Source of the DNA: Glandiceps talaboti
Lineage: Eukaryota > Hemichordata > Enteropneusta > Spengelidae
NCBI RefSeq assembly: GCF_964340395.1
Contig: NC_135549.1
Location: 14,377,342 to 14,441,341, forward strand
Length of the DNA: 64,000 nt
Direction: 5' to 3'
The notes under the pieces were generated by a model. That model was not told the DNA's origin. It searched no databases and saw nothing but the letters and a program-made list of their open reading frames with translations. Shown here piece by piece: positions 26,362-39,663 of the stretch (the first letter of the stretch is position 1; every line of letters begins with the position of its first letter). A program made the position numbers and the translations under genes.

Positions 26362-29300
26362 CACGTCTACTTTCCCTGTTTGTAACAGGTTCCGTTGATC
26401 CATGGTCTGATGTCGGCAGTTGTAGTGTATTTAGGAGGCCAGATTAAACTATTCCTACAGTTGTTTTTGTTAAAGTAGTCTGCGTACGGACCTAAATTGC
26501 TTTGATGATTCTAAATTCTTGGGACAATTTCAAATTCCATTTTTTTAATGAATATTGAAAAAAATCATCCATTTCATTAATCTTAAGTATTGTCTTCAAT
26601 ATCTATTAGGAGCTAGAACGAATTTTCTAGGGATTCATTGCAAGAAAAATGAACAGAACAAATATCATGACAGAAAAAATTAGACAACTGTTCACCAAGA
26701 TTTGAACAATCTAGACTCTCCATGTAGAACCAAATTAAGTCGGTAGAATGACCCATAAACATTAAATTTTAGTACTCTCAAAGAAATTAATAATAATAAT
26801 AATTGTTTGTGAAATGTGCTAGGTAGTCATGGTTTAGGTTTTTTTCCCTTTTTAATTTTTTTTTATTATAAATATTATTACCCCTGTGTGAATTGATTTG
26901 CATGTGACAACAGAAAATTGACATGAATGATGAGTGAATTTATTCCTGTCCCTAAGAAACATGAAATGGAAGTATTTTTTATGTCTAAAGATACAGTTAC
27001 ACAATATTACAGATAAAAGCAATCTTTCCACTCAACAGCCCGATAAGAAAAAAAAGTGCCTGGAGGTGTCAACATTGATTTCTCTTATCGTCTCTCTGTC
27101 TATTTTCACTGTATTTTTATTGACATTCACCATCCGTTCATACTGCAATTCACAAGCACTCTACCGATTGACGGTTAATAAAAATATTAAATGCATTACA
27201 TGGAAATTGAAGTCTTAATTAAAATGATTATGATTAAAGTGCTAGATATGTTTGAACAGATTTCCATGTTTGTTTTAGTCCCTTTTGCGGGGTCGGCAGG
27301 ATAAGAAGGACCACAGGATTGGGAAGTATCCATGGCCATATTCTTGGGATAGGCTTCTAAATATTTAATGTTTGTCATTGATTTAGTCAGCTGGTTAGTT
27401 CTCAGTAATGAGTACAAATCTCTTTAACACACGTAGGTCGCCAGACTTTGTGCTGAAAGCTGTTCATGTATGTCTTCATTTCTTTGTAAAAAAAAAATAG
27501 GCCAACCATTATTTCATAGCTATTTCATTGAATATATAGCGGTATTAAGGAAATAACTGCCATTCAGTTTATAGCTCTGAAGTGAAATAATTATGATAAA
27601 TAGTTGAGTTTCCGTTGCTGCAAAGTATTTTTATTTAAATTTTAGCCCTTTGAGTTTGAAAATATTTAGAATGTAAACAAATGAAGGCATACTAGCTTTT
27701 GCTTCACTTACAGAGACTCACAAATTAATACAGTAAACAAAACACCCTTGACAGATTTACAGTGAGAGACCATATTACATTTTGCCTTGTAACTAGGGGG
27801 TCAGAAAGGAGAGTGTACTAGTTAGTTTGTTGACATTTCTCAGTTAATCCTGAACAGCGCGATATAGTAGTACAGAATTTCCTCGATCTCCAAGAATGAA
27901 ATGTGTTCTGTGAGCACTGCAACACAAAGCGATAGTAATACCTATGGACTTATTTGTGGATAACCAATGATAATATCTTTCAAGTGAATTGTAGGACTAG
28001 AACAAAGAGAAATCAGTGTACCGATTCAAGGTAGGTTTTATTTGGCAGGGTTTGAGAGTGGGTGTGTTTAACATTGTTGTATTTAGTAGCATTGAACAAT
28101 GCCATTGTGGAATGTCAGTGGGTAAGGGAAAGGAGTCTATTAACATGTTTTAGAATGTGTGTAAACATGTAAGCATCTTGTGCAGGTAAACCCTTTCCCA
28201 TTCACTGTTTCAGTAGCATATAAATGTTGTAGTTTTCCAGCTTCAACTGACCGGGCACTGTACATGTATTTATCTAATATGTCAATAATACATTATACAT
28301 GTTAGCGTGCCCATGATTGCATTATGAACACATTGGCCATGACTGTGTTTGAATAGTGAAAAGAGCTCAAGTGCAGAGGAAAAAGATTAAACTTAAGACT
28401 GCATAGATCGACTGTGATTCTGTAGCTATTACAAGAGTAAGTCCGGAAGCCAAGTATGAAGGCCTCAATAAATACATGAGATTGTTGTAATTCAAGAAGC
28501 AAGGCGTATATTATAATAGACTTGAAGTTATCCCACTACACTTGCTACATGTCACTGGCAACCTTTGACCTTTACAAATGACCTCTACGCTTACAATTTT
28601 CTTGTGAGATGAGATGTTTATGATAACATTAATGAAGTTGTCATAAGATACACAGAAGATAATAACTTTACAGGGAAACTTGACTCTGTTTCCTTTTTTG
28701 ATGTTTGAAGTACGAAACAAATTTTGAGTTTAGACTTTTTTTAGGCTTCCAAATAAAACCTGAGGCAATAGAAAGAATGCCTGGAATTAAATATGTTGAT
28801 TTTTACAATCACCCTCGTTTTTCTTTTTTTCTTTTTTTCTTTTTCTATTATCAAAGACTCTAGACTGTCATGAGATACGTTGACTTGCCATGTAATGACA
28901 TATACTGAGAATTCTTTCATGGTTTGTACAAATAAATTGGCAAGCTAATCCAAGCTGGAGGTAATCTCAAAGCTTAAAACCAAAATGCCATTCCAAAATT
29001 AAATTGCATTTCCAGATAGACTATTCATTTGATAATGGAAATATAGAAATTTCAGTTCTGATTGCAAAATCACTTGCTGTTCAAATTCTGATAAAATCAA
29101 CCACTAAAGTGCTACAATTCCATCTTTTTTTAGGGTGATGAGAATTGGAAACTATTTTAGATATTAAAATCTGTAAGAGAATTTCATTTTGAAAAAAAAA
29201 TTGCAGCTCGTGACAGTGCATCACTTGTTTGAGAGACCATATAAACTGTATATAGCCTGTATTATATTGTCATTTTAAGGCTCATAAAGGCAAGGTAGAT

Positions 29301-30319
29301 GTGATTAGCTATTCAGTGACAGTAGAAGCTATAAAAACCCATTGCTAGTATGGAACTGAATTTATTGCATTCATATATACAGGGACATTCTCATTGTATC
29401 AATATATAGCAGCTCTTCATGTTTTGCCCATAAAGATATAGATAAGTCATTAAGGGGGTCAGTCGGTAGGCAGGTAACATATTTTATACACTATAGTTGT
29501 GAAAAGAAGGGTAGTTTTACGCTTTCCCATTTCTATTGATTTACAATGAGGTGAAATTTATTGAAATGTCAAGGTCGTATACATCAGGTAGAAATGCAGA
29601 TTTGAACTAACTTGGATTGCTTAGTCGTGATCATGTACTTGTAGAGATCCAAGGTGATGGTCTATGTACATGTAATGTGAAGGGGTTTTAGTAGCGCCAT
29701 TACAGATTTCCAAACCTATCCTGGGTTGTGCCCAACGGATTTGTTCTATTTGGTTTGTCCTTCCATATTTCCAGTCTGCTTGTCTGTCAATATGTGTGTG
29801 TGTGTGTGTGTGTGTGTCTGTCTTTGTTTATATGTATGTCCGTGCCTAGTATACATTTGTATTATGTATGTGCTCACTTGTTTCTGTGAACCCATTTTTC
29901 CGCCCCTGTATTTTGATTTGTCAAGAAATATCATTTTATTACTGCTCTGTTAGGTGATAATTTATGTAGCCAATGACATTAACACTATAACGGAATAAAT
30001 TAATCATAACATGCACCTTGAACACAGGATATAAGCCTAGAAAAATTGATAACAAAACCATCAACCTGTTATTACAAGCAAACAGACTGAAAGGTCAGAG
30101 GTTTACGATCCTGTGATGGCAATGAGTTCAGAGTTATACATTGAGTTGATCTTGGAGGGAAATTTTAGTGAATATCTTGCTTGAAGTGAACATTGCTGAT
30201 TAACCCCATTTGTTCTATTTGCTGCAACAATTTCATCTCCCTTGCTGTACCAAAATGTTGATATGATTTGATTTTCATGGAAATGTACGCGTTTCGTTCT
30301 GTCAGTTTCGTGTTTTTTG
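26362..30319. other. Gene-free stretch
   Basis: AT-rich sequence without recognisable exons. A short (GT)n tract lies at 29,791-29,818 and a polypyrimidine run at about 28,820-28,846. Confidence 0.45.
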
Positions 30320-30470
30320 TAAGCCAGAGACTTGTCTTGATGTAACTATCCCAAGAAGCTCTCCACATCGGACGATTATTTGAGATATTAACACTAAGCA
30401 AGACAAGTCTCTGGGCTACAGTGTGTAGTTTCGTGATATAGTAACAGCAAGACAAATCTCTGAACTAGTG
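30320..30470. repeat. Foldback element with a third, direct copy of one arm
   Basis: AAGCCAGAGACTTGTCTTG at 30,321-30,339 pairs with 30,399-30,417 (one mismatch). A diverged third copy, in the orientation of the right arm, lies at about 30,446-30,468. Confidence 0.75.
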
Positions 30471-30990
30471 GTTTCCTTCTGATAGTACACGAAGTATCTA
30501 GACTAGTGGTTTTGTTCTCATAACAATCAGTTGATGCCCTACAATAATATCCTTATTATTTGTATAAAGGCAAAAATTCTTTCTTACGTGGTTATTGTCT
30601 TCTATTCATTTTAATCCAGTAAAATAAAGTTATCTATTTTTAGATTTGAATTCAAGCAGAACTATTTGATATGTGCTTGTCAGTCACCCACAACAGTGCA
30701 TTCTGGGATACAATTGGCTTCCTCAGACTTTCCTCTCCTTTGTCACCATGTCAATACTCAGTGGCAGGTTGCCACGGTAACCACTGCTATGCTAGGATTT
30801 CATTGTACATATTCCATGTTTCCTTAATTTGTCACTTGATAAAGGAAGGAACATTTCCTGGGTGGAGAATCTTAGTCTAGTATTGTCAATGGGCACGACA
30901 GGTAGTTTCCAGTGCAATATACATATGATAACATTGATGACAGATCTGATGGATTAAAATCCCATAATATTACTTCAGCTCTTGTCATGG

Positions 30991-31014
30991 TTTTTTTTTT
31001 TTTTTTTTTTTTTT
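30991..31014. repeat. Poly(T) tract
   Basis: Twenty-four T in a row. It could be the A tail of a minus-strand retroposed copy, but no source gene is recognisable next to it. Confidence 0.9.
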
Positions 31015-32580
31015 CAAACCATTTTCTGATTAGTTGTAGAGATCTTGTAATGCAGTGTAATAATATGTATCCATTCATTCATTGATGTAAAAAATGTCAG
31101 TGGTTCTAATAGTCAATAGTTGATGTTTTTTTTAGCCGATGTTTGGAAACTCTTGTGACAGAGGAAATACATTGAGCGAATTGCATTGATTTTACATTTT
31201 ATAGTCTGTGAGATACCAAGTTTCATGTCATCCTATCAGATGTACTAGACGGTAACTTCATGCCTGATTTAGGGCTAAATAGTATGACAGGTATCGTACA
31301 GTCTACATACATCTTATCATTATAATTTTGATGGGAAACTTAGGTATAAACACAGGAGAAAATACCACTAAAAGACATAGATTGCCATACGTTTACAGTA
31401 GTTAGTTTTCACATGGAATCACCCTGGAAAAGTACATGTACATGTACCTTGAAATCTCAGGTAGATGTTACCTACTTTAAATAATGACCTTTAACATAAA
31501 TACTGGTAGTTTATGGAGAATTTCTGTGAATACATTTAACTACACAGTGTGTTGTACTACACATTTGTTTATGTACAATACTACTGTGCAAGATAAATAG
31601 CCCACTTACAGCCTATCACAGGTGTGTTTTACAGGTTTGACAACTATTAGCCATCAGATTACAAGTATGCTATAACACTTATACAAGCTTTCAAAATATA
31701 ATGCTAAAAGATATTCTACTTTTATGAGAAACGCGAAATGAAATTTTGATGAATTTTTTTTTCTATCACTCAAAATTACTAGCCTGTGAACTTACAATTA
31801 TACCACACGTGTCAGGGCTACTTATAACATTCTCCCATTGATGGTCATTGTAAAGTTTATTTTACATTCAAGATTACAAGACTCTCTGTATTATGGTTGT
31901 GATTATGTAAGTGTTTGTTAGACCTTGCTTAAATGTCAGACATTTTATTTCTGTGTGGCTATTTAATTATATTAACCTAAGAAATACATTATTTGATAAA
32001 GCCGTGAAACAGTACATTAAAAAAAAAAAAACATTTGTGTAAAAATTTGTGTCAGTGGATTAAAACACAGGTCAGGCAGTATTCTCTTGTCTACTGTGTT
32101 GTATTATGGGAAATACTGTGTTGTATTATGGGAAATTTGGTTATTTATGCTACTCCAAACCTCCCCCAAACCTCCCCCAAGGATTATTAAAATAGACAAA
32201 CAAAGTCAAACATTACTGTTATCGTCTGAAATTGGAAATTAATTTAAAATGTGCGCTGCCGAGTGTCTTATAATTTCTATTGATTTGTAGTGCCTTGGGG
32301 ATAAATACAGAGATTGGCAGTTTGATGCATTACTACCTTGAAGGCTATGTAATAGCCACGATTGGGGACCTGACATTTGGAAAGTTGTACAATTTATGTG
32401 TTTGATACTAAGATATATGTAAAGATGTAAATATTGTAGGAAAATTGATAAGAAATATGAATCATGAAATAACTAATAGAGTGCACACAGTAAAGAGAAA
32501 CAGTTGTCTAATAATACTACTGATTCTTGGATTTGTTGGTAAACTCTGGATATTTCAAATTGCAATAATTCGAAATAAAC
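31015..32580. other. Gene-free stretch
   Basis: No exon recognised. A 22-bp direct duplication containing TGTGTTGTATTATGGGAAAT occurs at about 32,095-32,138, followed by a CCTCCCCCAAA doublet. Confidence 0.5.
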
Positions 32581-32587
32581 CACGTAA

Positions 32588-33062
32588 CAACCCCAAAACT
32601 CCTGTAACCACTCCCTACATTCCAGTAACCACTCCATAAACTCCCATCTACACTTCTGTAACCATTCCTTAAACTCCCATAAACCACTCCATTAAATAAT
32701 ATGTAAACTCCTGTATCCACACCCTAAACTCCCGTATCCATGCCCAGAACTCCTGTATCCACACCTGAAACTCCCATATCCACACCCTAAACTCCCGTAT
32801 CCATGCCCAGAACTCCTGTATCCACACCTGAAACTCCCATATCCACACCCTAAACTCCCGTATCCATGCCCAGAACTCCTGTATCCACACCTGAAACTCC
32901 CATATCCACACCCTAAACTCCCGTATCCATGCCCAGAACTCCTGTATCCACACCTGAAACTCCCATATCCACGCCCTAAACTCTGGTATCCATGCCCAGA
33001 ACTCCCATATCCACACCCAAAACTCCCATATCCACGCCCTAAACTCTGGTATCCACACCTCT
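32588..33062. repeat. 21-bp minisatellite organised in 63-bp higher-order units
   Basis: The basic unit resembles ACTCCTGTATCCACACCTGA. From about 32,708 to 32,990, three variants (CCCGTATCCATGCCCAGA, CCTGTATCCACACCTGAA, CCCATATCCACACCCTAA types) recur in fixed order about every 63 bp. The left end (32,588-32,700) is more diverged. Because 21 divides by three, minus-strand frames stay open (up to about 165 codons at 32,669-33,166) with a Trp/Phe/Arg-rich 7-residue repeat. I consider this a by-product, not a gene. Confidence 0.93.
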
Positions 33063-33200
33063 GATTGACCATATCCTAAATTCTTGTAACCATGTCCTAA
33101 ACCACACAATAAACCCTTAGAGGAGTAGTTGCAGGAGTGCAATGAATATTTCAGGGTAATTTTCAATCAAAATAATAAAAAAATCAACAACCACTATTAA

Positions 33201-33315
33201 TCTTTATGGCTCCTGGATATGGGGTTTGCAGACCAAGGTTGTATGGAGGAAGTGCCGAACTTTAGGAAGGCTGGTTCTACCAAGGCCTGCAAAATTCATA
33301 TCTGAGCCATAAAGG
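33201..33315. repeat. Small foldback element
   Basis: TTTATGGCTCCTGGATATGG at about 33,203-33,222, extended to 33,230 (TTTGCA), pairs with 33,288-33,315 in reverse complement with a few mismatches. The spacer is about 57 bp. Confidence 0.7.
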
Positions 33316-34030
33316 TTTTATCATACACCCTATTATATACCCTATGCACAGAAATATAATTTAAATGACATAGCTACATAAATTGATAGTGAAACATCAT
33401 TTTACACTCAAAATATAAAAAAAATATTGAGAAAAAATCAAAACCGGGTTACAGAGCTAACAGATAGTGATAATGGCACCACTTGCCATATTTATGTGCA
33501 AATGGTTTGCCAGGGCGTGGTACAGAAAATTATTGCCTAGATGTGTATGTTCTCCATCTCTTTAATTACATAAGAGGATATAGTGGCCCTGGGTGTATTT
33601 TAAAACAAGGTACTTCACCTCCATGAGGAAAATTATTATTGTTTGTGAACGCTAAGATTATCACTTTACTACATGATAAACTTGACAGAAAAATAACTGA
33701 TTTTCATTGTGTACATACATGTATGTTTAATAATAGATAGCAAGAACACACTTACAGAAATAACCTTTTCCCCAGAAGGTTTCCCTCAATATCAGTGTCC
33801 TTGAGTTAAAAGACAAACATCTGGAGCTGGTACCAGATGTTCAAATGTTACAATTAACACTCATACCTAAATTTATCAATTTATATTACTGAAATAGCAC
33901 TTTTTATTATTTTCCTAACCTTTCTAATAGTTTAAAAACACTAAGTTAATACAGTCAAGGTAAGCTTGTTTTCTTCCCTCAATAGCAAATTTTCTTTTTT
34001 TAACCTGTGAACCATAGATGTATGATATAC
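33316..34030. other. Gene-free stretch
   Basis: AT-rich sequence; nothing recognised. Confidence 0.5.
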
Positions 34031-34749
34031 ATGGTATTGGTAGGGGTCATACAGCCATGCCTAGCTGTATTAGTTAGAATAGTTTTGATGGTATTGGTAG
34101 GGGTCGTACTACAGCCATGCCTGGCTGTATTGGTAACAATAGTTTTGATGGTATTGGTAATGATCATACAGCCATGTATAGCTGTATTGGTTGCAGTAGT
34201 TTTGATGGTATTGGTAGGGGTCATACTACAGCCATGCCTGGCTGTATTGGTAACAATAGTTTTGATGGTATTGGTATGGGTCATACTACAGCCATGCCTC
34301 GCTGTATTGGTAACAATAGTTTTGATGGTATTGGTAGGGGTTGTACTACAGCCATGCCTGGCTGTATTGGTAACAATAGTTTTGATGGTATTGGTAGGGG
34401 TCGTACTACAGCCATGCCTGGCTGTATTGGTAACAATAGTTTTGATGGTATTGGTAGGGGTCATACTACAGCCATGCCTGGCTGTATTGGTAACAATAGT
34501 TTTGATGGTATTGGTAGGGGTCGTACTACAGCCATGCCTGGCTGTATTGGTAACAATAGTTTTGATGGTATTGGTATGGGTCATACTACAGCCATGCCTG
34601 GCTGTATTGGTAACAATAGTTTTGATGGTATTGGTAGGGGTCATACTACAGCCATGCCTGGCTGTATTGGTAACAATAGTTTTGATGGTATTGGTAGGGG
34701 TCGTACTACAGCCATGTCTAGCTGTATTGGTTACAATAGTTTTGATGGT
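34031..34749. repeat. 60-bp minisatellite, 12 copies, open in several frames
   Basis: Nine exact-length 60-bp copies run from 34,200 to 34,739, preceded by copies of 57, 60 and 57 bp. The unit contains TTTTGATGGTATTGGTAGGG, then GTCATACTACAGCC and GGCTGTATTGGTAACAATAG. Each unit carries a short hairpin (TACAGCC pairs with GGCTGTA over a 6-nt loop). All unit lengths divide by three, so two plus-strand frames and one minus-strand frame run open for 219-262 codons as 20-residue repeats. There is no recognisable domain, splice context or expression evidence, so I do not call a gene. Confidence 0.95.
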
Positions 34750-34837
34750 GAATATGAAGAAAATATGTGGCATTGACATTGAGATATTAATTTAATTATA
34801 ATGGTGAATACCCACGCATATATTACAAACACATACA

Positions 34838-34910
34838 GGTATATATATATATATACGTACATACATACATATGTACGTCCGTCCGTCCGTACATACGTAT
34901 GTCCATCCAT

Positions 34911-34946
<36 letters not shown>

Positions 34947-35062
34947 CCATCCATGCATGCACCCACACACATACATACATACATACATACATACATACAT
35001 ACATACATACATACATACATACATACATACATACATACAAACATACATACATACATACATCA
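34838..35062. repeat. Compound (TA)n-(CATA/CGTA/CATC)n microsatellite
   Basis: A short TA run, then CATA, CGTC/CGTA and CATC units, ending in about 80 bp of CATA. Confidence 0.95.
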
Positions 35063-36683
35063 ACATCTATGCTAGTTTACAGAGTTAACACAATTAGGTG
35101 TCATTGTTTATTCAAACTTAATTTTCATTCTTTACTTACGGTAGCAATCTGTTGTCCAAAGGTCAAACTCACCATTACCCTGCCTGTCATCATTTTGAAA
35201 TTGGAATTTAAGATTACTGGGCACGTAGGGATATATTATTATATTAATAAAGATGAACTGGTGCACATACCTGTGGTAATTGAATTGAAGCATATTAGAC
35301 AGTCCAGTAACATTTAGATGTTTCAGGTTGACTGCTCCACTCAGTTACACTGCTTTCTATGCACCACATTGTAACAATTATAACTGACATCCACTGTGGA
35401 GTCTGTCAGAACAGTTAATCTCGTGAGAAAATTGTAGATGAGCTAAACTGTGATGATATCACAAACATTTGGATGAGAGGGGAGTATCAACCAGCTGATT
35501 TACATACATGGAGATAGAGGTCTGGTTTGGTTTTCTTTAGAAAGTGTAATATCTAGCTGACAGACATACACTAGCCTGTATATATCGCGATTTGTGATTT
35601 TGCTTCATTGTCTCGCTAACCACTTGTAAGGCCATGTGTGGGAAACGATAAATGTGGTTTGAAAGCCTATACACTCTAACTGGTTGGTTTAAAAAACCAC
35701 TCACACTGATTGGTCACAATGGGGAGTGATAACGTACGTCAGCCCCAATTGACTATATTCAAATGAAGTCCTTGAGATGAGCACAAGAGTGACATAATTT
35801 ACATTATAGTGAATATTCCGTCTTCTGATGATCGCTGAGAAAGTTTAACACTCTGAGTAACGACTTTTAACATCCTTACTCTTTTTGAATTAAGTCTGTA
35901 GTGAATATGATGTAAATATCTACAAACAAACATGCTGATAACTGCCAATTGGGGTGTAGTTAAATTTGTCAGTGAGGTGGCCTGATTAATTTGATAGCAT
36001 TATAAGCAGTTAGTGAAGACAGTAAAGCAAAATTACAGATCACAATCGATGTGACACACGCTAGAGTCTGCTTGGGTTTAGTTTGGAAAGTGTGTTTCTC
36101 TTCCCAGTGTTATAATATGTGGTATTTCTATCGAGACAAGCCTTCAAATCTCATAATCTTTTAATACGTATTTCAAAGTATTAATATTACAAATGAAATG
36201 TTAAGTAAAATAAGCTTCTTATGGTTTGCAAACCACATAAATGATGACCAGAATTTATTAAGATTTGTCTTTCCATGTGTCGTTTCTGTCAATATCAAAT
36301 CTAGAATTGTGTAAAAAAAAAAAGTGGCATGTTGTAGGAATTTGAAGTTGTTTTGTTGGTATCTAAAAATATAAATCAGTAATTCCTGTAATGTAAAGGT
36401 GGATGACTAATATTTTACGTGTCATTCTGTCATTTTTTTTGTAACAGTGAAAAAAAATGGCGAGGGGGAGAAGAACTATAGAAAATGTGATTATTTATTT
36501 TATATGAAATGTGAAACTAGAATACTTGAAAAGACAAACTGTTAGGAGACCAGATTTTACCTTGGCACCAACAGTAAAATATCAATAATTCTGTTGGTGA
36601 ACATTTCATCATAAATATTCATGTTAAAATGGCTAAATATATACATCCATGTAATATACATCTCTAGCATTGTATAGCATTAC
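35063..36683. other. Gene-free stretch
   Basis: No exon recognised. Small palindromes are visible: TGGTTTGCAAACCA near 36,224, and CACCAACAG (36,566) with CTGTTGGTG (36,591). Confidence 0.5.
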
Positions 36684-36684
36684 A

Positions 36685-36766
36685 TACATACGTACGTATG
36701 TACGTACGTACGTACGTACGTACATACATACATACATACATACATACATACATACATACATACATA
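36685..36766. repeat. (CATA)n/(CGTA)n microsatellite, left of the retroelement
   Basis: An ACGT-rich block followed by (CATA)n. The same order and orientation recur to the right of the retroelement at 37,285-37,432. Confidence 0.95.
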
Positions 36767-37284
36767 GAAATGCATAAGGAACTAATAAACCAGTCCGTAT
36801 ATATAGCTGTTAAATCCGACGTTTCGAATAAATATTCTTTTTCAAAGGAAAAATTATCGAGACACAAAAAAGCCAGGTCAAAACCCGAACATTTTCTAAA
36901 TATAATGGAACAAAACCGCTCGTGATATATATAAACAGTTATACGTGGGATAAGTTCTTAAATTCGCACGCACCAAACAGAACCCAATAGAATACGCCTG
37001 AAATTTAAAAAAATACCCAGTTTTTAGATTGGGAAAGACGTGAATAATCTATTAATTCCAAGGGGTTCCAGCGTTCCAAGACGGAAAATGATTTCTTCTT
37101 CCTTTAACCTCAATGCTTTCTCATCACCAGAAACCTTACAAATTCCTGAAATGGACATATCTGATACACTATGATCGTTTGTAATAAAATGCGTAGATAC
37201 TGGATAGTTACGATTCTTTTGTCTGGTCAAACGGAGCTGTTCCACGAAACGATCACCAAGACGACGTACAGTTGAACCTATATA
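36767..37284 (-). mobile_element. 5'-truncated Penelope-like retroelement (3' end of the coding region plus 3' region)
   Basis: On the minus strand the segment opens directly out of a (TGTA)n microsatellite into a GIY-YIG coding fragment (37,284 down to 37,024). About 257 bp of non-coding sequence follows and runs into a second (TGTA)n tract. That non-coding part contains TTCGAAACGTCGG on the minus strand; I have an impression that such a motif is common near Penelope-like element ends, which I could not check. The reverse transcriptase is absent. The copy is presumably dead. LINE-type origin is less likely because GIY-YIG ends are the hallmark of Penelope-like elements. Confidence 0.7.
37024..37284 (-). 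pseudogene. GIY-YIG endonuclease domain fragment, C-terminal 86 residues
   Basis: The minus-strand frame begins YIGSTVRRLGDRFVEQLRL, where YIG is the second half of the GIY-YIG signature; the first half is missing because the copy is cut off at the microsatellite. It continues with NYPVSTHFITNDHSVSDMSI, then KEEEIIFRLGTLEPLGINRL, and stops at TAA (37,024-37,026). The YIGxT-R-L--R--EH, YPV--HF---H and E---I--L-TL-P-GIN order is typical of the C-terminal endonuclease of Penelope-like (for example Poseidon- or Neptune-type) elements. The frame is intact in what remains, suggesting a fairly young insertion. The upstream Met-Tyr-Val-Cys run read into the microsatellite is not part of the protein. 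Confidence 0.75.
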
Positions 37285-37432
37285 CATACATACATAGTCA
37301 TGCATACGTACGTACGTACATACATACATACATACATACATACATACATACATACATACATACATACATACATACATACATACATACATACATACATACA
37401 TACATACATACATACATACATACATACACACA
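37285..37432. repeat. (CATA)n microsatellite, right of the retroelement
   Basis: A short CATA run, an ACGTACGTACGT block at about 37,307-37,320, then over 100 bp of CATA. Confidence 0.95.
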
Positions 37433-39375
37433 CATACATGCATACACACATACACAATATCATACACATCTCTAGTTTTGTTATACACACACAAAGTAAG
37501 TAATATAGTTAGTATGAATGATACATTATTAGTATTACAATTTTAAAAGTTTTCAAAAGTTTTGACTTTTTCTGATTTTCACTGAAATCAAACTCATTTG
37601 TTTTCCACATCCCTGGTGTAAACCTATTGTATAATGTTATGTGTGTCACGATATCTGATAGACAAGTGACAATTGGCCATCAATTTGAATAACATGCAAG
37701 TTTGTTGTACTTCAGGTAAAGGTGTTAATGTGCTCGAAGTTTTTGATTTTAGTCAATTTGACATAACCATGCAGTTATATCATCAGTGTAAACAGATACT
37801 GCAAAGAATGAGTCCAGTGATGGATGTGTTTTGTTTGACATTTATAAGATCCTGCAAACATTTCCATAATACTCTTACAGTGTGAACTGACATGAATAGG
37901 GAAATTAAGGAATTAGTCAGAAATCCAACCATGAAAAGCCATTAATTAAAGTTGTGTCATTGTCTTTGGTGTTGACGAGTGCAATGGCTGAAGAGTCATC
38001 TCTATCTTAGTCTTTATAGTGGTCTGAGTCTCTATGTAAAATGATGTTTAGTTTACAAAATACACACTGCACTGTACTTAGTCTGTTGATTTTCAGAAAT
38101 GGTCTTATTCTAGTTTGTTCGGTGGGAAAATATTCTGTATTCTGTGAAAGGAAAAGCTTGTCACTATAAATTTTTGATAAGTTACTAAAAATTGTCATGA
38201 CATGCTGGTGGTTTTAGTGTCAAAACTGATTCCATTCTGTGTGTGTGATGCTTTGTATATGATGTCATGATTTGAAAGTAATATGGATTTGATAGGAAAC
38301 TCAAAAACAGTAGCATATTGAACATGTGCCAAATATAATATGTGATTATTCCGGTCAGTTATTAATCATAATAAAAACATATCAACTTATGTTTTTTGTA
38401 TGGACAGTGCTCGTGAATATTATGAAAAAAAAAATCGTAAAATTATAACTATGTGAAATTTTTTACAGCATGTATAGGTCACTGTAGTAAAATGAAATGT
38501 GTCTTTTGAAGCACTGAAGCTAAAATTATTTTTATAAAGCATTCAAATTATTCATCACCTAGTGCTGACCATTGGTTTTCATCATATTGATAATAATAGG
38601 ATTATGATTGATAACATTATAATCGTCATCATTAATATTTCATGATTAATAACTTAATGTCTGTATATAGTCTCATAGTGATATTTTTTATTACCATGGT
38701 ATCACATGATTTACATGTACCTGTACTGATGAGAGAAAGAGATTGTTTAAAAATAAAATTCATGCTAGTCCAGGTCACCTTGTGAATGATTTTGAACACC
38801 AACCTTCTTGCTCTGAGCTCCTTCCCCCTCTTTTATTGACATTCAAGCCAGTAAGAAATTAATTTATCTACATTTCCACGGTTCGACCCTCCCAAACCCA
38901 AACCCAAATGTTTATATAAAAATTAAATATCAGAAACTAAATATTACCAGATTTCACAAGTTTGTTACTGGCATGATTCTGTAATGAAAACATAAGCATT
39001 GATGGTGTGTTAAGAGGACATACAACAATGTATGCCTATCAGGTCTAAACAATGTTCATTGGTCATAAATAATGTCATATTATTATGTTAATGACATGCA
39101 AATGGGACAGCTGAGAATAAAATTTAAAAATGTTATGACCCCCTTGATACATGATCTACATATGTATACATATAGCTTTATTAAAAGTGCCACCATACAA
39201 TATAATTGAATAGTGTACCTGTATCGTATGCTAATTTAGTTGCTAAAAATAGGCATGCAACAATAGCATTATTGCCCTCCAACCTTTTGGTCATATAGCG
39301 GTGTGTATCACCAATCTGGTCCTGTCATTATTACAAATGTATGCATCCTACTAAAATACAAGAAATGTAGTATAA

Positions 39376-39377
<2 letters not shown>
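37433..39377. other. Gene-free stretch
   Basis: AT-rich sequence; no exon, RNA gene or array recognised. Confidence 0.5.
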
Positions 39378-39473
<96 letters not shown>

Positions 39474-39535
39474 ATGCGTGCGTGCGTGCGTGCGTGCATG
39501 CATGCGTGTGTGTGTATATGTGCATGTACGTGTGC

Positions 39536-39566
<31 letters not shown>

Positions 39567-39663
39567 CATGTGTACGTGCGTGCATGTGTCCATGCATTTA
39601 TACATGCATGCATGCATGTATGTATGTGTATATGTGCATGTGCGTGTGCATGTGTTTGTGCAT
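39378..39663. repeat. (GT)n microsatellite with degenerate GTGC/GCAT continuation
   Basis: About 95 bp of pure GT, then interrupted GTGC, GTGT and ATGC units to about 39,663. The Cys-Val and His-Thr frames here are repeat products. Confidence 0.95.
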
